A stretch of DNA of 5,373 nucleotides from Polynucleobacter meluiroseus (GTDB lineage Bacteria; Verrucomicrobiota; Verrucomicrobiia; Opitutales; UBA953): positions 1-5,373 of the forward strand of contig CALPIW020000129.1 of assembly GCA_943323725.2 (NCBI GenBank). Reading direction: 5' to 3'. The notes beneath the pieces are model-generated. The model was not told the DNA's origin. It was given only the letters and a program-made list of their open reading frames with translations, and ran no database searches. This document shows positions 1 to 5,373 of this stretch, in pieces (position 1 is the stretch's first letter; each line of letters begins with the position of its first letter). Position numbers and translations under genes: made by a program.

Positions 1-2
1 AC

Positions 3-308
3 AACCTCTGGAACCCCCGGCTGATCGTTGCCATGCCAGACCATGTCCACCTCATCGCCGACATCCCACGGACCGTAGGAATCGGCCGCTCAATCCGCCT
101 CTACAAAGCAAAGACTGCGCATGCGGGCCAGATCAAGTGGCAAAGGTCAGCCTTCGATCATCGGATCAGAAACGCTTCAGCCGTGCGCGCCAAATGGCAC
201 TATGTGCTGATGAATCCAGTCAGGGCAAAACTATGCCAAACTCCTGAAGGATGGCCGTACACGAAAATCTGGCCGAGAAACAGTTCGCCACAGGGCGAAC
301 ATAGGTAG
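3..308 (+). CDS. REP-associated tyrosine transposase (RAYT, IS200/Y1-like), C-terminal part
   Basis: The frame is open from the left edge, so the true start lies outside the window; the ATG at 33 is an internal Met in the conserved MPDHVH motif and is not the start. 101 residues are visible. Seen: the HUH metal-binding pair in MPDHVHLI (His codons at 42-44 and 48-50), then a WQRSAFDHRIR block (residues 46-56 of the visible part), then NPVRAKL and a WPY ending. These blocks, in this order, mark RAYT/TnpA-REP proteins, single-strand DNA nucleases that recognise REP sequences (known for the family). The catalytic Tyr is expected in a K-x-Y-T-type context just before the WQR block; here the matching stretch reads YKAKTA, so that Tyr appears to be Lys, with a Tyr three residues earlier. 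The protein may therefore be inactive or use a shifted Tyr (inference). The TAG stop lies in the adjoining REP element. Codon use is less GC-biased than in the other genes, fitting mobile origin. Confidence 0.85.
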   Translation, partial: NLWNPRLIVAMPDHVHLIADIPRTVGIGRSIRLYKAKTAHAGQIKWQRSAFDHRIRNASAVRAKWHYVLMNPVRAKLCQTPEGWPYTKIWPRNSSPQGEHR

Positions 309-328
309 GGGCGCGATTCATCGCGCCC
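305..328 (+). repeat. Left REP: GTAG plus 8-bp hairpin with TTCA loop
   Basis: GTAG at 305-308 is followed directly by a perfect 8-bp stem, GGGCGCGA (309-316) pairing with TCGCGCCC (321-328), around a TTCA tetraloop. The last three bases of GTAG are the stop codon of the transposase. The extra CGCCCTC (324-330) can alternatively pair with GAGGGCG (338-344) of the right REP, giving a competing cruciform-like fold. Confidence 0.85.
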
Positions 329-339
329 TCTCTCATGGA

Positions 340-364
340 GGGCGTGGTAAAGCCACGCCCCTAC
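340..364 (-). repeat. Right REP on the minus strand: GTAG plus 8-bp hairpin
   Basis: Read on the minus strand, GTAG (364-361) is followed by GGGCGTGG (360-353), which pairs perfectly with CCACGCCC (347-340). The five-base loop can close further by one G-T wobble. It has the same frame and flanks as the left REP but a different inner stem, so stem pairing is kept although the bases differ, which suggests selection on the fold. Confidence 0.85.
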
Positions 365-368
365 CTTC

Positions 369-386
369 GGCCGCCCTGTCGCGGCC
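369..386 (-). terminator. Short hairpin just after the protease stop, possible terminator
   Basis: GGCCGC (369-374) pairs with GCGGCC (381-386) around a six-base loop, directly next to the minus-strand TAA stop at 389-387. No T-run follows on the minus strand, so it does not look like a classic intrinsic terminator. Together with the two REP hairpins beyond it, it could stop or stabilise the protease transcript. This role is inference. Confidence 0.4.
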
Positions 387-2780
387 TTATTTGGCCGTCG
401 GCACGTAGCCGTGGATGGTGACGGCGAGCTTCTCGGTCGTGGGCTCGATGGTCCGTTTGGCGACGACCTTGCCACCGACCATGACGGCGAACTTGGTCGG
501 CTGGCTGGCGGCAGGCACGTTGACGTGGAACTTGTTCATGTGCTTCGCGTCGATGCGTCGGTCCGCGAGGCGGAAGCGCAGGATGCCAGCCTTGGTCTCC
601 ACGACGAGCTGGCAGTCCGTCGGCTTCACCTGGGCGCTCTCCTCCGCATAGCAGAATCCAAGCGAGCCATGCAGGGCCGGATAGGCGTAACCGGGCAAGG
701 TCGCGGCAGGGTCGTAATAACCGAGCAACGTGACCACCGCGGCGCCGAACGTCTGCGGCTTACGTTCCAAGGAACCCTCGTCACCCTTACCCTCCTGCCA
801 AATCTTGCCATCGGAGACATAAGACTTGGCGAAACCACGCGAGACCGTGACCTCCTCGCCGTTGATCAGAAGCACGGAGTTATAGCCGGCGTCATGGGCA
901 ATCGAAACGGAACGACCTTTGTTGGCGACGGAGGCCGCCGGCAGCGGGATCTCCTTCGTCCAGTTGCCATCGCCCATGGCGACTTCGACGCGTTCATACT
1001 CGGACAGCAGCTTCGCGAGACTCACCTCGCTGAGCCCCTTGATCGGCGCGCTGATCGAGCGACCCACCGAGAGCCGATGCGAGAACGGCTCCATCTTCGC
1101 GGTCGACTCGTTCCACTTGCTGAAGCCGGTCGGCGAAAGCGGATCGAAGACCGCCTTGGACTCGAGGAACTTCTGGATGATCGCCGCGGTATTCGGCGTG
1201 TAGAGCGTGAAGCGGTTGAAGGAGGAGAATGGCGCGCCGCCGGCCATCGCGTCGAAACCGTAGCTCCGGCCGTCGAAGGGCGGCTGCGACTGTCCCTCCA
1301 GCGCGGCGTCCTTGCCGGTCCGGAGCGGCGAGAAGTTAGGGAGGAAGCGACGCTTGTCGGCGTCCCAACCCCAGGTCGAGTTGATCTGATCGGCCGGGCG
1401 ATGGACGGATCCCTTGAAGCCGTCGACGTAATGGCCGAGGCCATAGTTATGGCCGACTTCGTGGCTGAACTCGTTACCCAGAGAGTTATCGAGCGTCACC
1501 ATGCCATTGCCGCCTGAGCCGCCGTGGACCTGCACGCCATTGGAGTAGACGCCGCGGCTGTTGTGGGCCGTGAGCTGGGCGACCGCGTAAGGGTGGCTTT
1601 TCTCGCCGGCGCCGGCGGTGCTGTGCAGCCCGTAGTTGGCGTTATCGATGCCATGTGAGACCAGCTCCTTGCCGATGTGCTGACGCATCGCGCCCTCATG
1701 CCAGCCGCCCTTGCTCGGATCGACTTCCTTGAGCAGTACGCCCGTGGGCAGCATGACTTCCTTGAGATGCAGCGGGGCGTACTGGCTGACGATGAGCCGG
1801 CTCACCGGCGCGGTCTGGAAATACTCGCGATGCGCTTCGGGGTCCTTGGCGAAACCGAACGCGCCGCGAGGGGTCGTCAGGAAACCTAGGTCAATCGTAT
1901 GCAGCAGGAGCTGCGTCGGCGCACCGATGTCGAGCGCCGCCAGTTCACCTTCGTCGCGGCCCTTGCGGAAGCGCAGACGCAGACCGGCTCGCAGCCATTC
2001 CGCCGGCAGGTCCGCGCTCCAGGCGTCGAGGGCGTAGGTCAGGCGATTATTATCCAGATCACCTTCGCGGAACCAGCGACCGCTGACGCTCTTGAAGATC
2101 ACGCTCTGACCGCGACTGATGCTGACGTTGCCGGCTCCAAAATGGATCGTCGAACCGTAGCCCGCCCCGGCTTCGACCCGGACCATCTTACCCTCGAGGC
2201 CTTTGGCCGGAGGCAGATGGATGTCGCGGACCCAGCGTCCGTCGGCGGTCTCGATACGGACGAGCGCATTACCACGCAGCTGCTGCAGGACGGCGGCTCC
2301 GTTCATCTCTGCCAGTTTAGCGACCGTGGCAGGATCAGCGATGACGCCGACCTTCCCGGCGGGCGGGGTGAAATCGATGCCCTTCACCGGGGTGCCGTCC
2401 ACGAAGTAGGCCGTCTTCGGCAGCTGCTGCGGCGGATTCAGCGTAAGGGTGCCGAGTTCCTTGCCGGCGCCATCGATGGCGGTGAGCACGACCGGGTCAT
2501 TGAAAGCGATCGGCGCCGAATCCACGCGCACCGGGCGGACCATCACGAGCGTCTTGCGCAGACTGATCAGGCGCGGCTGACGATCATCCTCCCGAGGATG
2601 CGACGGGATGACCTGGCTCTGCGCGAAGAGGACCTGCGCCGCGAAAGATCCTTTGAGGTCGTTCTTCGGAACCGTGGCGTTGAAAACCAAGGCGGGCTCC
2701 GCGGCCGTCGGGGCGGCCAGCAGTTCCATGGAAAGACCGGCGGCAAACAGACCGGCCAAGATGAGGAAACGGGAAGGCAT
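387..2780 (-). CDS. Secreted M66-family (StcE/TagA-like) zinc metalloprotease
   Basis: A complete 797-residue protein, slightly shorter than E. coli StcE (about 900). Residues 1-27 form a signal peptide (MPSR, then a hydrophobic stretch, then AAP/TAA); there is no lipobox Cys, so a soluble secreted or periplasmic protein is expected rather than a lipoprotein. Residues about 45-120 (FAQSQVIP ... TLVMVRP) match the N-terminal region typical of M66 proteins. The catalytic domain spans about 325-560: zinc site HEVGHNYGLGH with His440, Glu441, His444 and His450 (bases 1431-1463), preceded by GGNGMVTL and SLGNEFS, followed by STWGWD and a probable Met-turn at Met512 (FDAMAGG). M66 enzymes include the mucinase StcE, so a mucin-like or other glycoprotein substrate is plausible but not shown. 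A roughly 70-residue module occurs at 174-241 and again at 597-667. Cys710 and Cys723 near the C-terminus could form a disulfide. The ATG is chosen because the signal peptide starts there; no Shine-Dalgarno is visible before it. Codon bias is moderate. Confidence 0.9.
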   Translation of the reverse strand: MPSRFLILAGLFAAGLSMELLAAPTAAEPALVFNATVPKNDLKGSFAAQVLFAQSQVIPSHPREDDRQPRLISLRKTLVMVRPVRVDSAPIAFNDPVVLTAIDGAGKELGTLTLNPPQQLPKTAYFVDGTPVKGIDFTPPAGKVGVIADPATVAKLAEMNGAAVLQQLRGNALVRIETADGRWVRDIHLPPAKGLEGKMVRVEAGAGYGSTIHFGAGNVSISRGQSVIFKSVSGRWFREGDLDNNRLTYALDAWSADLPAEWLRAGLRLRFRKGRDEGELAALDIGAPTQLLLHTIDLGFLTTPRGAFGFAKDPEAHREYFQTAPVSRLIVSQYAPLHLKEVMLPTGVLLKEVDPSKGGWHEGAMRQHIGKELVSHGIDNANYGLHSTAGAGEKSHPYAVAQLTAHNSRGVYSNGVQVHGGSGGNGMVTLDNSLGNEFSHEVGHNYGLGHYVDGFKGSVHRPADQINSTWGWDADKRRFLPNFSPLRTGKDAALEGQSQPPFDGRSYGFDAMAGGAPFSSFNRFTLYTPNTAAIIQKFLESKAVFDPLSPTGFSKWNESTAKMEPFSHRLSVGRSISAPIKGLSEVSLAKLLSEYERVEVAMGDGNWTKEIPLPAASVANKGRSVSIAHDAGYNSVLLINGEEVTVSRGFAKSYVSDGKIWQEGKGDEGSLERKPQTFGAAVVTLLGYYDPAATLPGYAYPALHGSLGFCYAEESAQVKPTDCQLVVETKAGILRFRLADRRIDAKHMNKFHVNVPAASQPTKFAVMVGGKVVAKRTIEPTTEKLAVTIHGYVPTAK
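780..992 (-). other. C-terminal copy of the duplicated protease module
   Basis: Encodes residues 597-667 and matches residues 174-241 in the order and spacing of conserved positions: DGNW, EIPLPAA, AGYNS, VSRG, SDG-x-x-W and EG. The two copies bracket the catalytic domain. Similarity is spread along the module rather than nearly identical, so the duplication is old or the domains were acquired separately. Confidence 0.65.
2058..2261 (-). other. N-terminal copy of a duplicated module in the protease
   Basis: Encodes residues 174-241. Shared landmarks with the second copy, in order: an E a few residues before DG-x-W, I-x-LP-x-A, G(K/R)-x-V, AGY-x-S, (I/V)SRG, S-x-G-x-W and EG-x-D. It looks like a compact beta-rich accessory domain. 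It may belong to the accessory (TagA-type) domains known beside M66 catalytic domains; I cannot confirm the family name from sequence reading alone. Confidence 0.65.
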
Positions 2781-2857
2781 GACGGGGGATGCTTGAAAGA
2801 AAACGGATGGCCTTACTCATCAGCAAGGACGGAGGCCCCCTTTATTCGGCCGTTTCC

Positions 2858-2883
2858 GCTCACCTGAGCCTGACCCGGTGTCA
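2858..2883. promoter_or_regulatory. Two adjacent palindromes, operator-like
   Basis: GCTCACCTGAGC (2858-2869) is a perfect inverted repeat with 5-bp arms. One base later, TGACCCGGTGTCA (2871-2883) is TGAC-N5-GTCA with 4-bp arms. Tandem palindromes between divergent genes could bind a dimeric regulator, but the arms are short and chance is a real alternative. Confidence 0.25.
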
Positions 2884-2901
2884 AAGGGCGGCAGCTCTCA
2901 T
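2881..2901 (-). CDS. Six-codon mini-ORF with a good ribosome binding site, possible leader peptide
   Basis: On the minus strand ATG (2901-2899) opens a frame encoding MRAAAL and ending in TGA (2883-2881). AGGAG (2913-2909) sits seven bases before the ATG, the best Shine-Dalgarno arrangement noticed in the window. The frame ends 100 bases before the protease start. The putative -10 box TATGAT abuts the AGGAG, so a transcript from that promoter might not include the ribosome binding site. Low confidence; it may be chance. Confidence 0.15.
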   Translation of the reverse strand: MRAAAL

Positions 2902-2909
2902 CGTTTATC

Positions 2910-2920
2910 TCCTATCATAT
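2910..2920. repeat. Direct repeat TCCTATCATAT, copy 1
   Basis: This exact 11-bp sequence recurs at 3039-3049, where it runs into the start codon of the DUF6797 gene. Copy 1 also contains the minus-strand TATGAT proposed as a -10 box for the protease gene. Confidence 0.4.
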
Positions 2921-3038
2921 CCTTCATCCCTCATCTGTTCACTTCAGGGAACTTCCGTCCCTCATATCGCTCCAATTCGGTGGACAGCGGGGGGCGGTTT
3001 AAGCAATTCTGCCGACCCCTGCCCCGCCCAACTTCATT

Positions 3039-3049
3039 TCCTATCATAT
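3039..3049. repeat. Direct repeat TCCTATCATAT, copy 2, overlapping a start codon
   Basis: Second exact copy of the 11-mer at 2910-2920. Its last two bases are the A and T of the ATG at 3048, so it takes the place where a Shine-Dalgarno would normally be. A shared regulatory or translation-enhancing role is possible; no known motif was recognised. Confidence 0.4.
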
Positions 3050-5373
3050 GAAACCCCTGACCCGCACCTCCTTGTCACTGGCCTTGGCGCTAGCGGCCCT
3101 CACCGGCCTCGCCCAGGACGCCGCCAAGAAGCCCGAGGCCAAAGCACTCCCGAAGTGGGAAGCGATGGACTACGGCCGCTTCCTGTCGGCCTCGATCGAC
3201 AACACCCAAGGCAAGAGCCCCTTCGACCAGAAGGGCTGTGCCGCGAACAAGGCCGTCCTCGTCAACCTCGGCAACCGCGAAGCCGGTTACGCCTTCGACA
3301 CCGACACCCTTCGCGCCGCCGGCGCCTGGACGGGCGGCTGGATGCAGACCAAGGGCGTCGCCTTCGACGGCAAGCACGGCCCCAACCCCGGACCGGCCGT
3401 CGGCGCCAAGGTCTACTTCGAAACCAACCCTGGCCCCGGCTGGAGCTTCAACGGCACCTTCAACGAGACCCGCACCCTGCCCAAGGGACCGGAAGGCGTG
3501 ATGTCCAAGATCCCGCTCGGCCCGCTCCCGCGCGAGCACGCTAAGTATCAGGGCCTCTACCTGCACGGCGACCGCGTCGTCTTCGCCTATTCCGTCGGCG
3601 GCGCCGAAGTGCTCGAATCCGCCGAAATGGAAAAAGTCGGCGACACCTTCGTCCTCTCCCGCTCCTTCACCGTCGTGAAGGGTGAGCTCGACGCCTCCGT
3701 CCGCCTGCTCGACCTGCCGTACGGCGGCAAGGTCGACCTGGTCGACGGCGCCAACGCGATCGTCCGCATGGAAATCCCCCTCCCGGCCGAACAGCCCGGC
3801 AAGAAGGCCGACCCGAAGGCCAAGGCCAAGACCACCAAGGCCGCCAAGAACGCTCCCGCCATCGTGAAGCCCGCCGACGAGCTCACCACCGTGACCGTCA
3901 ATGGCCTGCCGAACGGCTCGATCCTGAGCAACAAGGGCAACTTCCTCGCGCTCAAGCTCGCCAAGGTCGCCGCCGGCACCTCCTTCAAGGTCTCCTTCGC
4001 CCACGGCGCGATCAACGCCGGCGACGTGCTCCGCAAGGTGACCTCTCGGGTCGCCGTCGCCACCGACCTCCGCACCTTCACGAAGGGCGGCCCAGCCCAC
4101 TGGACGCAGGAAGTCGTCACCGAAGGTACGCTCGGCGAAACCGACCAGGCCAAGCAGATCGAGACCCTCAAGGGCCGCATCGAAGGCGAGGCCGACGCCG
4201 CGCAGAAGCAGTCGCTCAAGGACCAGCTCGCCGAACTCCAGGCCGCCCCCTACCTCGTCGACACCGTCACCGTCCCCGCCGAGAACCCCTACAACTCCTG
4301 GATCCGCGTCGGCGCGATCGACTTCTTCCAGGACGGCCGCATCGCCTTCTCCACCTGGAGCGGCGACGTCTGGGTCGGCAAGTTCGCCGACGACAAGCTC
4401 AGCAAGATCACCTGGCGCCGCTACGCCACCGGCATCTTCCACGGCCTCGGCCTGAAGATCGTCAACGAGCAGATCTACGTCCTCGGCCGCGACCAGATCA
4501 CGCTGCTCCACGACTTCAACAAGGACGGCGAAGCCGACTTCTACCAGAACTTCAACAATGACGTCCAGGTCACCTCGAACTTCCACGAATTCATGTTCGA
4601 CCTGCAGACGGACGCGCAGGGCAACTTCTACTTCCTCAAGGGCGGACCCGTGAATCCGGGAGGCCGCGGCTGGGGTCCCCTCAGCGACCACCATGGTTGC
4701 ATCTTCAAGGTCTCGGCCGACGGCCAGAAGTTCGAAGTCTACGCCACCGGCATCCGCGCCCCCAACGGCATGGGCGTCGGTCCCAACGGCGAAGTCTCCA
4801 GCGGCGACAACCAGGGCACCTGGGTCCCCGTCGACTACATCCACTTCTCGAAGCCCGGCGAGTTCATCGAGGTCCCGGACCTCGCGCACCGCACCCCGGC
4901 GCCGACGAAGTACAGCCCGCACCTCTGCTGGGTCCCTTACGACGTCGACAACTCCAATGGCGGCCAGATCTGGGTGCCTGCCAACAAGGGCAAGTGGGGT
5001 CCCTTCGAAGGCCGCATGCTCTACCTCTCCTACGGCAAGTCCTCGCTCTTCGCGGTCCTCCAGGAACGCGTCGGCGACGTCGCCCAGGGCGGCGTGGTGA
5101 AGTTCCCGCTCAAGTTCGCCACCGGCCTGATGCGCTCGCGCTTCAACCCGGTCGACGGACAGCTCTACGTCGCGGGCCTCAAGGGTTGGCAGACCAACGG
5201 CGTGAAGGACGGCGCCATCCAGCGCGTGCGCTACACCGGCAAGTCCGTCACGATGCCTGAGTCCCTGCACGTCTCCAAGAAGGGCATCACCGTCCGCTTC
5301 ACCGGCGCGCTCGACAAGAAGTCGGCGTCCGACGCCCAGAACTGGTCCCTCGAGCAGTACAACTACCTCTACT
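3048..5373 (+). CDS. Exported DUF6797 protein with beta-propeller (sorbosone/PQQ-dehydrogenase-like), 3' end missing
   Basis: 775 codons are visible without a stop; the gene continues past the right edge. The ATG starts a clear signal peptide (MKPLTRTS, a Leu/Ala core, cleavage likely after Ala22 in GLA-QD). Residues about 37-240 resemble the DUF6797 domain of PVC-group proteins: WEAMDYGRFLSASI, GGWMQTKGVAFDGKHGPNP (95-113) and GPLP ... KYQGLYLHGDRVVFAYSVGG (about 158-185). Residues 248-278 form a Lys/Ala/Pro-rich linker, and 365-401 a charged helical, possibly coiled-coil segment. From about 402 a beta-propeller follows, with DFNKDGEAD (489-497, a Ca-loop-like motif), NFHEFMFDL, HHG-x-I-x-KVS-x-DG, ATGIRAPNGMG and GDNQG-x-W (586-592). 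Residues 747-775 (ITVRFTGALDKK ... YNYLY) match a region that follows the propeller in such proteins. Related proteins may end in a c-type cytochrome; no CxxCH is visible here. The substrate is unknown. Codons end overwhelmingly in C or G, more strongly than in the protease, consistent with high expression. Confidence 0.85.
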   Translation, partial: MKPLTRTSLSLALALAALTGLAQDAAKKPEAKALPKWEAMDYGRFLSASIDNTQGKSPFDQKGCAANKAVLVNLGNREAGYAFDTDTLRAAGAWTGGWMQTKGVAFDGKHGPNPGPAVGAKVYFETNPGPGWSFNGTFNETRTLPKGPEGVMSKIPLGPLPREHAKYQGLYLHGDRVVFAYSVGGAEVLESAEMEKVGDTFVLSRSFTVVKGELDASVRLLDLPYGGKVDLVDGANAIVRMEIPLPAEQPGKKADPKAKAKTTKAAKNAPAIVKPADELTTVTVNGLPNGSILSNKGNFLALKLAKVAAGTSFKVSFAHGAINAGDVLRKVTSRVAVATDLRTFTKGGPAHWTQEVVTEGTLGETDQAKQIETLKGRIEGEADAAQKQSLKDQLAELQAAPYLVDTVTVPAENPYNSWIRVGAIDFFQDGRIAFSTWSGDVWVGKFADDKLSKITWRRYATGIFHGLGLKIVNEQIYVLGRDQITLLHDFNKDGEADFYQNFNNDVQVTSNFHEFMFDLQTDAQGNFYFLKGGPVNPGGRGWGPLSDHHGCIFKVSADGQKFEVYATGIRAPNGMGVGPNGEVSSGDNQGTWVPVDYIHFSKPGEFIEVPDLAHRTPAPTKYSPHLCWVPYDVDNSNGGQIWVPANKGKWGPFEGRMLYLSYGKSSLFAVLQERVGDVAQGGVVKFPLKFATGLMRSRFNPVDGQLYVAGLKGWQTNGVKDGAIQRVRYTGKSVTMPESLHVSKKGITVRFTGALDKKSASDAQNWSLEQYNYLY

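Larger units (their letters stand above)
303..366. repeat. BIME-like pair of inverted REP sequences
   Basis: Two GC-rich hairpins lie in opposite orientation and are bounded by a perfect 11-bp inverted repeat, AGGTAGGGGCG at 303-313 and its reverse complement at 356-366. Each unit consists of GTAG followed by a hairpin, and both units end in CGCCCTC. Apart from a central stem/loop segment of about ten bases they are the same sequence read from opposite strands. GTAG plus a hairpin is the known hallmark of REPs recognised by RAYT proteins, and the element starts inside the last codons of a RAYT gene. It fills most of the 78-bp gap between two convergent genes. The identification rests on the structure and the neighbour; copies elsewhere in the genome cannot be seen from this window. 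Confidence 0.85.
2781..3047. promoter_or_regulatory. Divergent intergenic region between the protease and DUF6797 genes
   Basis: This 267-bp gap must hold the promoters of both large genes, which start at its two ends. A possible minus-strand promoter for the protease is TATGAT (2919-2914) with TGAACA (2941-2936) 16 bp upstream; the -35 box is weak. No convincing plus-strand -35/-10 pair was found. The region is pyrimidine-rich on the plus strand around 2895-2965 and contains palindromes, an 11-bp direct repeat and a G-run at 2989-2994. GGGCGG (2992-2997) could pair with CCGCCC (3024-3029) in the leader of the plus-strand gene. Neither start codon has a good Shine-Dalgarno. Confidence 0.45.

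Noticed and set aside
33..308. 91-residue ORF starting at ATG 33 as a complete small gene
   Set aside because: The frame is open upstream to the window edge, and this ATG is the conserved Met of the MPDHVH motif, so the gene starts farther left.
411..1517. 368-residue plus-strand frame, and a similar 322-residue frame at 1899-2867
   Set aside because: Both lie opposite the M66 protease, are rich in Arg, Gly and Asp, and show no domain or signal; they result from high GC.
2879..2884. Perfect TTGACA on the minus strand as a -35 box
   Set aside because: No acceptable -10 hexamer lies 15-19 bp downstream; the nearest AT-rich stretch (2839-2847) is about 31 bp away.
2789..3544. 251-residue plus-strand frame crossing the intergenic region
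   Set aside because: It runs out of frame into the DUF6797 gene and becomes Arg/Pro/Gly-rich there; no family resemblance.
4247..4253. CCCCTAC, resembling the REP end
   Set aside because: It lies within the DUF6797 coding frame and has no accompanying hairpin.
3090..5270. 726-residue open frame on the minus strand
   Set aside because: It is a shadow of the DUF6797 gene. The plus frame has a signal peptide and recognisable domains; the minus frame is low-complexity, rich in Val, Glu, Gly, Ala and Asp, as expected opposite a C/G-ended coding frame.
1..5373. CRISPR array, tRNA, rRNA or att sites
   Set aside because: No regularly spaced repeats, cloverleaf-like sequences or rRNA stretches were seen by reading; the only repeats are the REP pair and short intergenic motifs.

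Overview
The window is GC-rich chromosomal DNA that looks like a Verrucomicrobiota (PVC-group) genome, possibly an Opitutae relative. Three things point that way: a secreted DUF6797/beta-propeller protein of a type mostly known from Verrucomicrobiota and Planctomycetota, a REP-associated tyrosine transposase (RAYT) with REP hairpins, and the lack of a clear Shine-Dalgarno sequence before either large gene. The taxonomic placement is inference from gene content.

Layout. (1) Positions 3-308, plus strand: C-terminal part of a RAYT (IS200/Y1-like HUH enzyme) whose start lies left of the window. (2) Positions 303-366: a pair of REP sequences in inverted orientation (a BIME-like unit). Each has a GTAG tetranucleotide followed by a GC-rich hairpin, and the left GTAG contains the transposase stop codon. 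A further short hairpin at 369-386 abuts the stop of the next gene. (3) Positions 387-2780, minus strand: a complete 797-residue secreted zinc metalloprotease of the StcE/TagA type (MEROPS M66), with a full HExxHxxGxxH site and a duplicated non-catalytic module on either side of the catalytic domain. (4) Positions 2781-3047: a 267-bp divergent intergenic region with palindromes, a direct repeat and a six-codon mini-ORF. (5) Positions 3048-5373, plus strand, open at the right edge: an exported DUF6797 protein with a Lys/Ala-rich linker, a charged helical segment and a beta-propeller resembling PQQ-sugar/sorbosone-dehydrogenase-like domains.

How they may work together. The two large genes are divergent, share one upstream region and both encode proteins with signal peptides. 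Joint control of a secreted (glyco)protein-degrading function and a periplasmic or surface oxidoreductase-like protein is possible but unproven. The transposase/REP unit is a separate element lying convergently against the 3' end of the protease gene. Its hairpins may also serve as a transcript end for both sides.

The most distinctive structure is the RAYT-REP junction, where the transposase reading frame ends inside its own presumed recognition motif. The RAYT fragment also seems to carry Lys where the catalytic Tyr is expected. No CRISPR array, tRNA, rRNA or complete insertion sequence was seen.
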